A program made the position numbers and the translations under genes. From Syntrophales bacterium (lineage in GTDB: Bacteria; Desulfobacterota; Syntrophia; Syntrophales; UBA2192): 11,636 nucleotides of DNA. Shown piece by piece: positions 5,395-11,636 of this stretch (position 1 is its first letter; each line of letters starts with the position of its first letter). The DNA is taken from the NCBI GenBank assembly GCA_025454095.1, contig JALOPC010000110.1, forward strand, positions 1 through 11,636, written 5' to 3'. The notes under the pieces were generated by a model. The model was not told the DNA's origin. It ran no database searches and was given only the letters and a program-made list of their open reading frames with translations.

Positions 5395-7838
5395 GAAGAT
5401 CGTCCTCGGGATTGCCGGCATGTCCTGCGCCGCCTGCGTGCGGCGCGTGGAGGAGGGCCTGAAGGCCCTGCCGGGCGTGAAAGACGCCGCGGTGAATTTC
5501 GCCACGGGCAAGGCCCTCGTGGAATACGACCCCGGCGTTGCGAGCACGGACGGCATGGCCGACACGGTCCGCGAGCTGGGCTACGAGGTCGTCTCCCGGG
5601 AGCCTGCGGGCCGCGGCGCCAGGGAAAAGACGACGGTTTCCATCGGCGGGATGACCTGCGCGGCCTGCGTTCGCAGGGTCGAGCTTGCCCTGAAGGAGCT
5701 CGCCGGCGTCGAAGAGGCTGCCGTGAACCTGGCCACGGGGCGCGGGACGGTGACCCACGGCCCGGAATGGGCGGGCCCGGGCGGGCTCCGCAAGGCCGTT
5801 ACGGAGGCGGGTTACGAATACCTGGGACTCGTCGACGAGTCGCGCGAGGACCCCATCGAGAAGGCCCGCGAGCGGGAGATCCGGGAGCTCTCGGTCAAGT
5901 TCGCCGCCGGCATCGTCCTGAGCGTGATCATCTTTATGGGCACGATGCAGGAGTGGTTCCCCTTCCTGGAGCCAATCCCCCGGCAGGCCATGCCTGCTAT
6001 TCGCCCTGACGACGCCCGTCGTCTTCTGGGTGGGAAGCCGCTTTCACTCGGGCGCCCTGAAGGCGCTCAGGCAGAAGACCTCGGACATGAACACGCTCGT
6101 GTCCATCGGGGCCCTGTCGGCCTACCTGTACTCGGCGCTCGCCACGTTCTTCCCGTCCGTATTCACCGGCGCAGGGGTTCACCTCCACGTCTACTACGAC
6201 GGGGCGGCCTTCATCGTCAGTTTCATCGTTCTGGGCAGGCTGCTGGAGGCGCGCACGAAGGGGAAGACCTCGCAGGCCATCAAGCGTCTCGTGGGGCTCA
6301 AGCCCCGCACGGCGCGCGTCATCCGCGGCGGGCAGCCCGCGGACATCCCCGTCGAGGAAGTCCTGAGGGGCGACGAGATCCTCGTGCGGCCCGGGGAGAA
6401 GATCCCCACCGACGGCGTCGTCCTCACGGGCGCCTCGGCCGTCGACGAGTCCATGCTCACGGGCGAGAGCATGCCCGTCGCGAAGGAGGCCGGCAGCGAC
6501 GTCTACGGGGCTACAATCAACCGCAGCGGGAGCTTCACCTTCCGGGCGACGAAGATCGGCGCCGAGACGGCGCTCGCCCAGATCATCCGCCTTGTCGAAG
6601 AGGCCCAGGGCTCGAAGGCCCCCATCCAGCGGATCGCCGACCGCGTGGCCGCCGTGTTCGTGCCGACCGTCATGGCGATCGCCGCCGTCACCTTCGTTGT
6701 CTGGGCCTTTTTCGTCCCGGACCCCGTCCTGGCGAGGGCGCTGCTCAATTTCGTCTCCGTGCTGATTATCGCCTGCCCTTGCGCCATGGGGCTGGCGACG
6801 CCGACGGCCGTCATGGTGGGCACGGGAATCGGCGCCGAGAAGGGGATCCTGATCAAGGGGGGCGAAAGCCTCGAGAAAGCCCACAGGCTGACCATGGTCG
6901 TTTTCGACAAGACGGGAACCCTCACCGTGGGAGAGCCCCGCGTCACCGACGTCGAGACGGCGCCCGGCGCGACCCGGGAAGACGTCCTGCGGGCCGCCGC
7001 CGCGGTGGAGGCCCTCTCCGAGCATCCCCTGGCCGCCGCCATCGTCGAGAAGGCGAAAAGCGAAGGGATCGGAACGGGCCCCGTCGAGGGGTTCGAGGCC
7101 CTCTCGGGTCTCGGCGCCAGGGCCCTCGTCGACGGCACGGCTGTCCTGCTGGGCAACCGCAAGCTGATCGAGCAGGAAGGCGTGCGCCTCGACGGCCTGG
7201 GCCAAACAGGCGACAGGCTGTCCGGCGAGGCGAAGACCTGCGTCTTCGTGGCCCGGGAGGGAAAGGCGGCCGGGGTGATCGCCCTTGCCGACGTGCCGAA
7301 GGACACGGCCGCCGAAACGGTGGCAACGCTGAAGGGCATGGGCCTGAAGGTGGGGCTGATCACCGGCGACAACGAGGGAACCGCCCGGGCCATGGGCCGG
7401 GCCCTCGGCATCGACCGGGTGCTCGCCGAGGTCCTCCCCGGCGGGAAGGCAGAAGAGATCGGGCACCTGAAAGCACAGGGCGAGGTCGTCGCCATGGTGG
7501 GCGACGGGATCAACGATGCGCCCGCCCTTTCGGCCGCCGACATCGGGATCGCCATCGGGGCCGGGACCGACGTGGCCATCGAGGCCTCCGACATCACCCT
7601 CATCCGCGACGACCTGCGGGCCGTTCCCGAGGCGATCCGGCTCTCCTTCCGGACGATGAAGGCCATCCGGCAGAACCTCTTCTGGGCCTTCATCTACAAC
7701 GTCATCGGGATCCCCGTTGCGGCGGGTGTCCTGTACCCCTTCTTCGGGGTCCTGCTCAACCCCGTCTATGCCGCCGCCGCCATGGCGCTCAGCTCCGTGT
7801 CGGTGGTGACCAACTCGCTGCGTCTCAGATGGTCCTGA
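5387..7838 (+). CDS. copA: P1B-type Cu(+)-exporting ATPase, frame disrupted by an apparent +1 insertion near 5993
   Basis: Joining two frames gives 816 residues, normal for CopA. Start is TTG at 5387, overlapping the chaperone stop. Frame one (5387-5992) holds two HMA domains, GMSCAAC (C14, C17) and GMTCAAC (C91, C94), and the first membrane helix. Frame two (5994-7838) continues with [17 protein letters not shown] and carries everything else: TGES of the actuator domain (358-361), the CPC metal site in the membrane (463-465), phosphorylation motif DKTGT (D507), SEHP (544-547), GDGINDAP (705-712), then YN (770-771) and M-x-x-S-S (799-803) in the last two helices, the Cu(I) set. Reading ATG-C-CTG as ATG-CTG (drop one C at 5993/5994) makes a seamless CopA. 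Either a sequencing indel or a real inactivating mutation; all catalytic motifs are intact, so I favour the former or a very recent event. Beyond the shift, the first frame stays open to 7927 only because of codon bias. Confidence 0.88.
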
Positions 7839-7872
7839 CGGCTGCGCCTCGGGCAAATGCACGGGACGTCGT

Positions 7873-7893
7873 GAAGTTGAGAAGTGAAGTAAG
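7873..7893. repeat. GAAGTTGAGAAGTGAAGTAAG, short copy of a GAAGTT-type dispersed repeat
   Basis: This purine-rich string between copA and its neighbour shares the GAAGTT/GAAG units with the larger element at 9642-9735. Similar position (between genes) and composition suggest the same intergenic repeat family. The low complexity makes the relation tentative. Confidence 0.35.
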
Positions 7894-7901
7894 GGGGGGG
7901 C

Positions 7902-7949
7902 AAAAAGTTCTCGCCCTGTGCAGTTAAGGCGGGGACTGCACAGGGCGAG
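7902..7949 (-). terminator. Strong 15-bp hairpin terminator between convergent genes
   Basis: CTCGCCCTGTGCAGT (7910-7924) and ACTGCACAGGGCGAG (7935-7949) are perfect complements with a 10-nt loop. On the minus strand the stem is followed by AACTTTTTG (T-run at 7906-7902), so it best serves the minus-strand thioredoxin-TPR locus ending at 7982. On the plus strand it lies about 70 nt after copA and lacks a U-tract, but could still slow that transcript. Confidence 0.75.
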
Positions 7950-7981
7950 GAGGAAGGGGAGGGAATCTTATATCGAGTTCC

Positions 7982-8564
7982 TCACAGCAGCCTGTAAGGA
8001 TACGCGCGTTTCGTCCAGATGCTCGTCGGGTAATCTGCCTGAAGTCGCTCGTAGGCCATTTTAAGCGGCTTCGCGTTGTGCGTGTTCTTGTACTGGCAGA
8101 CCCCTTTCAGGTATATCGCCTCCGCGGTGGAATCGCTCCGCGGGTACTTCTCCACGATCTGGTCAAAGAACTCCAGGGCCTTGTCGATGCGTTCGGCGTC
8201 GAAATGAACCTTGCCCACCCCCAGCAGGATGGACGGTATCATTTCTTCGGGAGGGAGGAAGCCCGCGGTGCGCTGATGCTCTTTTCCTCCGCCGTTTGCC
8301 GATATCAGGGTCGGTGTCCACTTCAGCATGTTTCCATCAGCCCAGGCATCCGAGTCGTGCGCAAGTCAAACGGGAATTTGCCGATATCAGGGTCGGTGTC
8401 CACTTCAGCATGTTTCCATCAGCCCAGGCATCCGAGTCGTGCGCAAGTCAAACGGGAATGACATTCCCTTCGATCCATGCGATCACATCGTTTCCCCGAA
8501 CCGTCACGACATCCGGCTGCCGGCAGCCGATTCGGTCCGGGTTTGCAAAAAAGGGAAGGATCTA
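7982..8564 (-). pseudogene. Decayed thioredoxin-fold / TPR protein
   Basis: The intact 3' part (7982-8329) encodes KWTPTLISANGGGKEH (thioredoxin cis-Pro strand), then GFLPPEEMIPSILLGVGKVHF and TPR-like helices ending in DKALEFFDQIVEKYPRSDS and EAIYLKGVCQYK, like the C-terminus of bacterial thioredoxin-TPR proteins. Upstream, reading the same ancestral frame (ignoring one 82-bp repeat copy) gives LPFFANPDRIGCRQPDVVTV and then VIAWIEGNVIPV, matching the N-terminal thioredoxin half. There the expected CxxC is RIGC (Arg codon 8532-8534, Cys codon 8523-8525). In-frame stops occur at TAG 8562-8564 and TGA 8448-8450 (repeated at 8366-8368), and the 82-bp duplication shifts the frame. I see no intact start. 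The 3' part could still be translated from ATG 8329, but has no clear RBS. Confidence 0.6.
8295..8458. repeat. Perfect 82-bp tandem duplication
   Basis: Bases 8295-8376 and 8377-8458 are identical over all 82 positions (each begins TTTGCCGATATCAGGG and ends GTCAAACGGGAA); the next base also matches. It lies inside the thioredoxin-TPR relic, covering the WTPTL strand. As 82 is not a multiple of 3, it breaks the frame; deleting one copy puts the flanking halves back in the same frame. Perfect identity implies a very recent event or an assembly artefact. Confidence 0.95.
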
Positions 8565-8898
8565 CGGTACGACAAAGCAAACCGGTTGCCATCCCCGGGA
8601 TGACGTCTTCTTTTTCCCAACTATACGACATCAAAAAGAATTTCAGAACATCCCGCAGGGCGGCTCATGGGTGCAGGCGACACAATCTCCCCTCGGCACC
8701 GGTCGGTGACCTCACGACAGCGGGGGTTTCCCCCTCGAAATGCCCTGCATACGGCTTTTTCGGGGGAGCGACCCTTTCGTCACGCCCCTGCGACATGGAT
8801 GTCGCGTCTGCGGGGTTGCTTCCAGGGCCGCCATGCGACTCACGGGCAGCTTCCGGAAACCGGCTGCAAGCCATGGACAACGGCGAAGCAAAGGAGGG
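8565..8898. other. Non-coding stretch with a hairpin
   Basis: No credible gene: frames give only Arg/Pro/Gly-rich shadows. The 5' remains of the thioredoxin-TPR gene may extend into its left part, beyond what I can recognise. The one clear structure is GCGACA (8790-8795) / TGTCGC (8800-8805) with a TGGA loop, enclosed by CCCC (8785-8788) and GGGG (8811-8814). A smaller GGGGG-TTT-CCCCC hairpin lies near 8722-8735. Neither has a U-tract on the minus strand, so they are poor terminators for the SRAP gene ending at 8899. Confidence 0.4.
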
Positions 8899-9570
8899 TC
8901 AAGATCCCGTCCGGGCAGGCAGGATGCAGTCCGGGGCGTCGTGGGCTGTGCTGTTGACGACGGGTGTCACGTCGTAGGCGTCCATCTCCACTGCGGGATA
9001 GGGCGTCAGAAGCGCCTGGAGCCGCCCAAGGTCGCTTTCCGCGGGATCGAGCCATCGATCCTCGACGCCCTCGGGCACAATGACGGGCATGCGGTCGTGG
9101 ATGAGGCGCACCAGATCGTTCGCCCCGGTGGTGACGATCGTGCACGTGCAGATCTCGTTTCCGTCGGGGGCTCGCCACGTCTCGTAGAGACCTGCCAGCC
9201 CGAAGGGCTTTCCAGACTTGAGAAAAACGTAGGCGGGCACCTTCCGCTTCCCCACGGGGCGCCACTCGTAAAACCCGTCGGCCGCGATGAGGCATCGCCG
9301 CTTCTCGAAAGCACGGCGAAAACTGGGCTTCTCCGCCAGGGTTTCGGCGCGGGCATTGATGAGGCGGTGGCCGATGGCGGGGTCCTTCGCCCACGAAGGG
9401 ATCAGCCCCCACCGCATGGGCTCGAAACGCCTCGCGCCGTCCGCAACGACGCAGAGGACGTCCTGTCCCGGCGCGATGTTGTACCGGGGGCGAAGTGCCG
9501 CCGGCGCCGGGGCGTGGAATCGCTCGGTGACGGCGACATAGGGACTCACGAGTGTAAACCGCCCGCACAT
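8899..9570 (-). CDS. SRAP-family DNA-protein crosslink / abasic-site protein (YedK/HMCES type)
   Basis: 223 residues. The start is set at ATG 9568-9570, giving MCGRF: after Met removal Cys2 is the N-terminal nucleophile, which is essential in this family, and GGGGGAGGG lies just upstream. A longer frame (ATG 9618) would bury it. SRAP proteins bind abasic sites in single-stranded DNA and form a protective thiazolidine crosslink. Conserved parts: YNIAPGQ (30-36), MRWGLIPSW (52-60), NARAET (72-77, N72), RRCLIAADGFYEW (91-103, E102) and IHDRMPV (147-153, H148), which match the known Cys-Asn-Glu-His active set. Usual 'IPADGFYEW' here reads 'IAADGFYEW'. It stands alone, with no SOS box that I can recognise in front. 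Confidence 0.93.
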   Translation of the reverse strand: MCGRFTLVSPYVAVTERFHAPAPAALRPRYNIAPGQDVLCVVADGARRFEPMRWGLIPSWAKDPAIGHRLINARAETLAEKPSFRRAFEKRRCLIAADGFYEWRPVGKRKVPAYVFLKSGKPFGLAGLYETWRAPDGNEICTCTIVTTGANDLVRLIHDRMPVIVPEGVEDRWLDPAESDLGRLQALLTPYPAVEMDAYDVTPVVNSTAHDAPDCILPARTGS

Positions 9571-9641
9571 GGGTGCCCTCCCCCGCGCAACAAGGGACCC
9601 GCCAGGCATCAGGCTCATGGCAGGCCCAGCGGGACGTGTAC

Positions 9642-9735
9642 GAAGTTAGGAAGCTGCGAAGTTAAGAAGTTCGGCACAAACAGGGATTGCACGATTGCCT
9701 TCAGCTTCTCCAAACTTCAAAACTTCTCAGCTTCC
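9642..9735. repeat. GAAGTT-type inverted repeat element between SRAP and CoA-binding genes
   Basis: The left arm (9649-9669, GGAAGCTGCGAAGTTAAGAA onward) is complementary to the right arm (9715-9735, CTTCAAAACTTCTCAGCTTC onward) at 18 of 21 positions, with a 45-nt middle that holds another CTTCAGCTTCTCCAAACTTC unit. Units of GAAGTT/GAAGCTG thus appear at least four times in about 95 nt. It fills most of the 201-nt gap between the two genes and resembles the short string at 7873-7893. Confidence 0.55.
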
Positions 9736-9771
9736 GCATTCAAGACGGATGCGCCCCCGGTCACCGGTCTC

Positions 9772-10200
9772 TCACCCGTCCATCAGGTTGATCATCTGGT
9801 ATTCGTGGTACATGCACCGGTCCTGCACGAAGAGAATCCCGTTTTCTTCTGCAAGCTTCCGGGCCTCCTCGTTGCGGATACCCTGCTGGAGCCAGACGAC
9901 GTCCACATCGCCCCTCTCCTTCCGTCGAGCCACCGCTTCCCTGACCGGTTCGAGGGCCTCCTCGGAACGCCGGAACACCTGGACCACATCGATCCGCTTG
10001 GGGACCGATTTGAGGTCGGGGTAGCATTTCCGTTTCAGGATGATCTCGGCGGTCGGGTTCACCGGGATGATGTCGTAGCCCTTCTTGGCGAGATACTCGG
10101 GCACCCAGTAGGCCGTCTTGCCGGAATCCTTCGACATGCCGTAGACGGCAATGGTGCGGGTTTTCTCCAGGATGCTGCGTATCGTATCGCGGGCGGCCAT
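9772..10200 (-). CDS. CoA-binding (Rossmann-fold, YccU-like) protein
   Basis: 142 residues, normal length. ATG at 10198-10200 with GGGGAGGTGAA immediately upstream. It is a one-domain CoA_binding_2 protein: strand-loop TIAVYGMSKDSGKTAYWV (16-33) for the nucleotide, GYDIIPVNP (41-49), IDVVQVFRRSEE (70-81), VVWLQQGIRNEEA (101-113) and VQDRCMYHEY (125-134). The fold is that of the CoA-ligase alpha-subunit N-domain but without the rest of the enzyme. The physiological role of these small proteins is not settled; CoA or metabolite sensing has been proposed. It is separated from MATE by 71 nt and from SRAP by 201 nt, so likely its own transcript. Confidence 0.9.
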   Translation of the reverse strand: MAARDTIRSILEKTRTIAVYGMSKDSGKTAYWVPEYLAKKGYDIIPVNPTAEIILKRKCYPDLKSVPKRIDVVQVFRRSEEALEPVREAVARRKERGDVDVVWLQQGIRNEEARKLAEENGILFVQDRCMYHEYQMINLMDG

Positions 10201-10229
10201 TTCACCTCCCCTGCCGAGACATGATCTTC

Positions 10230-10258
10230 ATTTTATCACACTCCGCCCGGCCGGCGAA
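10230..10258 (-). promoter_or_regulatory. Possible promoter of the CoA-binding gene
   Basis: On the minus strand TAAAAT (10235-10230) is a 5/6 match to the -10 box and sits in the only AT-rich patch of the 71-nt gap between the MATE stop and this gene. The -35 at 17 bp (TTCGCC) is poor. It lies 29 nt before the start codon. Confidence 0.3.
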
Positions 10259-10271
10259 GCCGCAATGAGCG

Positions 10272-11636
10272 CTACTCCACCCGCACGTGCTTCCAGCGTC
10301 CCCCGCGAAAACGCAGGGCCATGAGAAGGGAGTAACACATCATGGAGGCGACCATGGCGACCCAGACTCCGGTGGGTCCCCAGCCCAGCGTGATCGCCAG
10401 CCCGTAGGCAAGCGGCAGCCGGACGCCCCACATGCACGCCACGATGATCCACATGGTCGACCTCGTGTCGCCGGCCCCCGTGATGGCCCCGGAGAGGATG
10501 GTCCCCAGAGCCAGGAAGGGCTCGGAAACCATGTTGATCCGCAGGTAATGGGCCGTCTCGGCAAGAACCTCCGGCGTCCGGGCCAGGATCGACGCGAACG
10601 CCTCGGCCCAGATGAAGATGGGCAGGGCAAGCGCACCGAGCAGGATCATGCCCGCCCCCGCCGTTTTCCAACCGAGGGTCTCCGCCCTCTGCGGGTTGCC
10701 CGCCCCCAGGTTCTGCCCGGCGAGAACGGACGCGGCCATGTTGAGGGCAAAGGCCGGCAGGAAAATGATCGCCTCGATCCGCAGGCCGTTGGTCAGCGCG
10801 GCAAGGGCGGTGACCGTGCCTTCGCCGATGCGCGACAGGATGTTGTAGAGCACGATGCTCCCCGCCTGCCAGGCGACCTGCAGGAAAACCGACGGCCAGC
10901 CGATGTCGACGATTCTGCGGACGGTCGGGAAATCCACGCGCCAGGGCTCGGTGAAGACACCCCGCCACCGTTTCGTCGCCAGGAGGGCCAGGCTGATGAA
11001 CATCCCCGCGGCGAACGACGAGGCGGTGGCCAGCGCGATGCCCCGGTACCCCATCTGCGGGAAGGGCGGTATCCCGATGACCAGGGCGAAGTCGCCCGCG
11101 ATGTTGACGAGGCTGACAACGAACATCGTGATCAGGGGCTTCTTCACGTCGCCTGCGGCGCGGAAAACGGAGTTGGCGATAATGAGCAGGTAATTGGGCC
11201 CCAGGGCGAAGGCGAAGATGCGCAGGAAGTCTTCGGCCGGGTTGCGGATCTCGCCGGGCATGCCCGCCAGGGCGACAATCTCGCGGCACCAGACAACCGT
11301 GGCGGCCGTGAGGACGACGGCCACGACCGCACCGAACAGCAGCGACTGCCTGGCGATCTCGACGGCGCGACCCGGGCGCGAGGCCCCGACGGCTCGCGAA
11401 ACCATGGCGATCGTCCCGACGCCGATGGCGTTCGCGACGACGATCACGATGAAGAAGAGCTGGGTGACAAACCCGACGGCCGCCTGGATGTCGGGCCCGA
11501 TGAACCCCGCCACGTATAGATCGGCGAGGCCCACGAAGAAATTGAAGACCATGATGAAGAAGGTCGGCCACGAGAGGTGCCAGATGTTCTTCCAGAGGCT
11601 GCCCTGCGTCAGCTCCGGGGGACGATGCTCGCCGAT
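10272..11636 (-). CDS. MATE-family multidrug/cation antiporter, 5' partial
   Basis: 454 residues are visible; the frame is open through the right edge (28 residues, from IGEHRPPELTQG, precede the first internal Met at 11552), so the start is outside. MATE proteins use Na+ or H+ gradients to export drugs or metabolites. Typical features: LTQGSLWKNIWHLSWPTFF at the start of the first helix, FNFFVGLADLYVAGFIG, an RAAGDVKKPL loop (about 159-168) in the N-lobe, and the repeated pattern LSGAITGAGDTRSTM in the C-lobe, the 'GAGDT' turn of the family. About 11-12 hydrophobic segments are evident in two pseudo-symmetric halves. Stop TAG at 10272-10274. Substrate unknown. Confidence 0.93.
   Translation of the reverse strand: MGEHRPPELTQGSLWKNIWHLSWPTFFIMVFNFFVGLADLYVAGFIGPDIQAAVGFVTQLFFIVIVVANAIGVGTIAMVSRAVGASRPGRAVEIARQSLLFGAVVAVVLTAATVVWCREIVALAGMPGEIRNPAEDFLRIFAFALGPNYLLIIANSVFRAAGDVKKPLITMFVVSLVNIAGDFALVIGIPPFPQMGYRGIALATASSFAAGMFISLALLATKRWRGVFTEPWRVDFPTVRRIVDIGWPSVFLQVAWQAGSIVLYNILSRIGEGTVTALAALTNGLRIEAIIFLPAFALNMAASVLAGQNLGAGNPQRAETLGWKTAGAGMILLGALALPIFIWAEAFASILARTPEVLAETAHYLRINMVSEPFLALGTILSGAITGAGDTRSTMWIIVACMWGVRLPLAYGLAITLGWGPTGVWVAMVASMMCYSLLMALRFRGGRWKHVRVE

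Noticed and set aside
5387..7927. A single 846-residue plus-strand protein beginning with two HMA domains
   Set aside because: After about residue 202 it becomes Arg/Gly/Pro-rich shadow sequence, while the next frame carries all CopA motifs from the same position.
8448..8450. TGA in the thioredoxin-TPR relic as a selenocysteine codon
   Set aside because: The position follows VIPV, where the family usually has Arg and not Cys; the redox pair is elsewhere and is itself lost. No SECIS-like hairpin stands out, and a second in-frame stop (TAG) is present.
8295..8458. CRISPR array (repeated 82-bp unit)
   Set aside because: The copies are directly adjacent with no spacers, only two units exist, and the unit is coding sequence of a known family.
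9571..9618. Longer start (ATG 9618) for the SRAP protein
   Set aside because: It would place 16 residues before the essential Cys2; the ATG at 9570 has a good RBS and gives MCGRF.
8740..10224. Large plus-strand open frame of 494 residues
   Set aside because: It is antisense to the SRAP and CoA-binding genes, both clearly coding on the minus strand, and resembles no family.
10241..10264. Terminator for the MATE gene
   Set aside because: Only a 4-5 bp CGGC/GCCG stem without a U-tract; too weak to call.

Overview
The window looks like a GC-rich (roughly 60-65 % by eye) bacterial chromosome segment. Gene content points to an anaerobic or syntrophic Desulfobacterota-type organism (former Deltaproteobacteria, perhaps near Syntrophales): a phenylacetate-CoA ligase paired with a tandem-ACT protein, a formate/nitrite (FNT) channel, a phasin-like protein, a thioredoxin-TPR relic and G/C-run palindromes between genes. 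This placement is inference from gene types; no rRNA or marker gene is present. No tRNA, rRNA, insertion sequence, prophage gene or CRISPR array was seen.

Layout. 1-205: tail of a biotin-dependent carboxylase carboxyltransferase subunit (+). 418-672: small phasin-like protein (-). 673-1223: long non-coding stretch with hairpins, leading into an FNT channel at 1224-2051 (+), closed by a good terminator that faces a PaaI-type thioesterase (2169-2588, -). 2600-2760: a cluster of three different palindromic or repetitive elements. 2769-4534: paaK and a tandem-ACT protein as a minus-strand operon behind a recognisable promoter. 4620-5057: a PsiE-family membrane protein (-). 5197-7838: a divergent copper-efflux operon (+), a one-domain metallochaperone overlapping a P1B-type Cu ATPase whose reading frame is broken by what looks like one extra base near 5993. 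7982-8564: a decayed thioredoxin-TPR gene (-) containing a perfect 82-bp tandem duplication. 8899-11636: SRAP-family protein, CoA-binding protein and a MATE transporter cut by the window edge (all -).

How the genes fit together. The copper pair is one transcription unit with a strong sigma70-type promoter: the chaperone would bind Cu(I) and hand it to the ATPase for export. PaaK and the ACT protein form an arylacetate-activation unit; the nearby PaaI-type thioesterase would hydrolyse stalled aryl- or acyl-CoA. The remaining genes are standalone housekeeping or stress functions.

I did not find a convincing undescribed multi-gene system. The best second-look items are the copA frameshift, the decayed thioredoxin-TPR gene with its exact 82-bp duplication, the GAAGTT-type dispersed repeat, and the palindrome cluster at 2606-2750.
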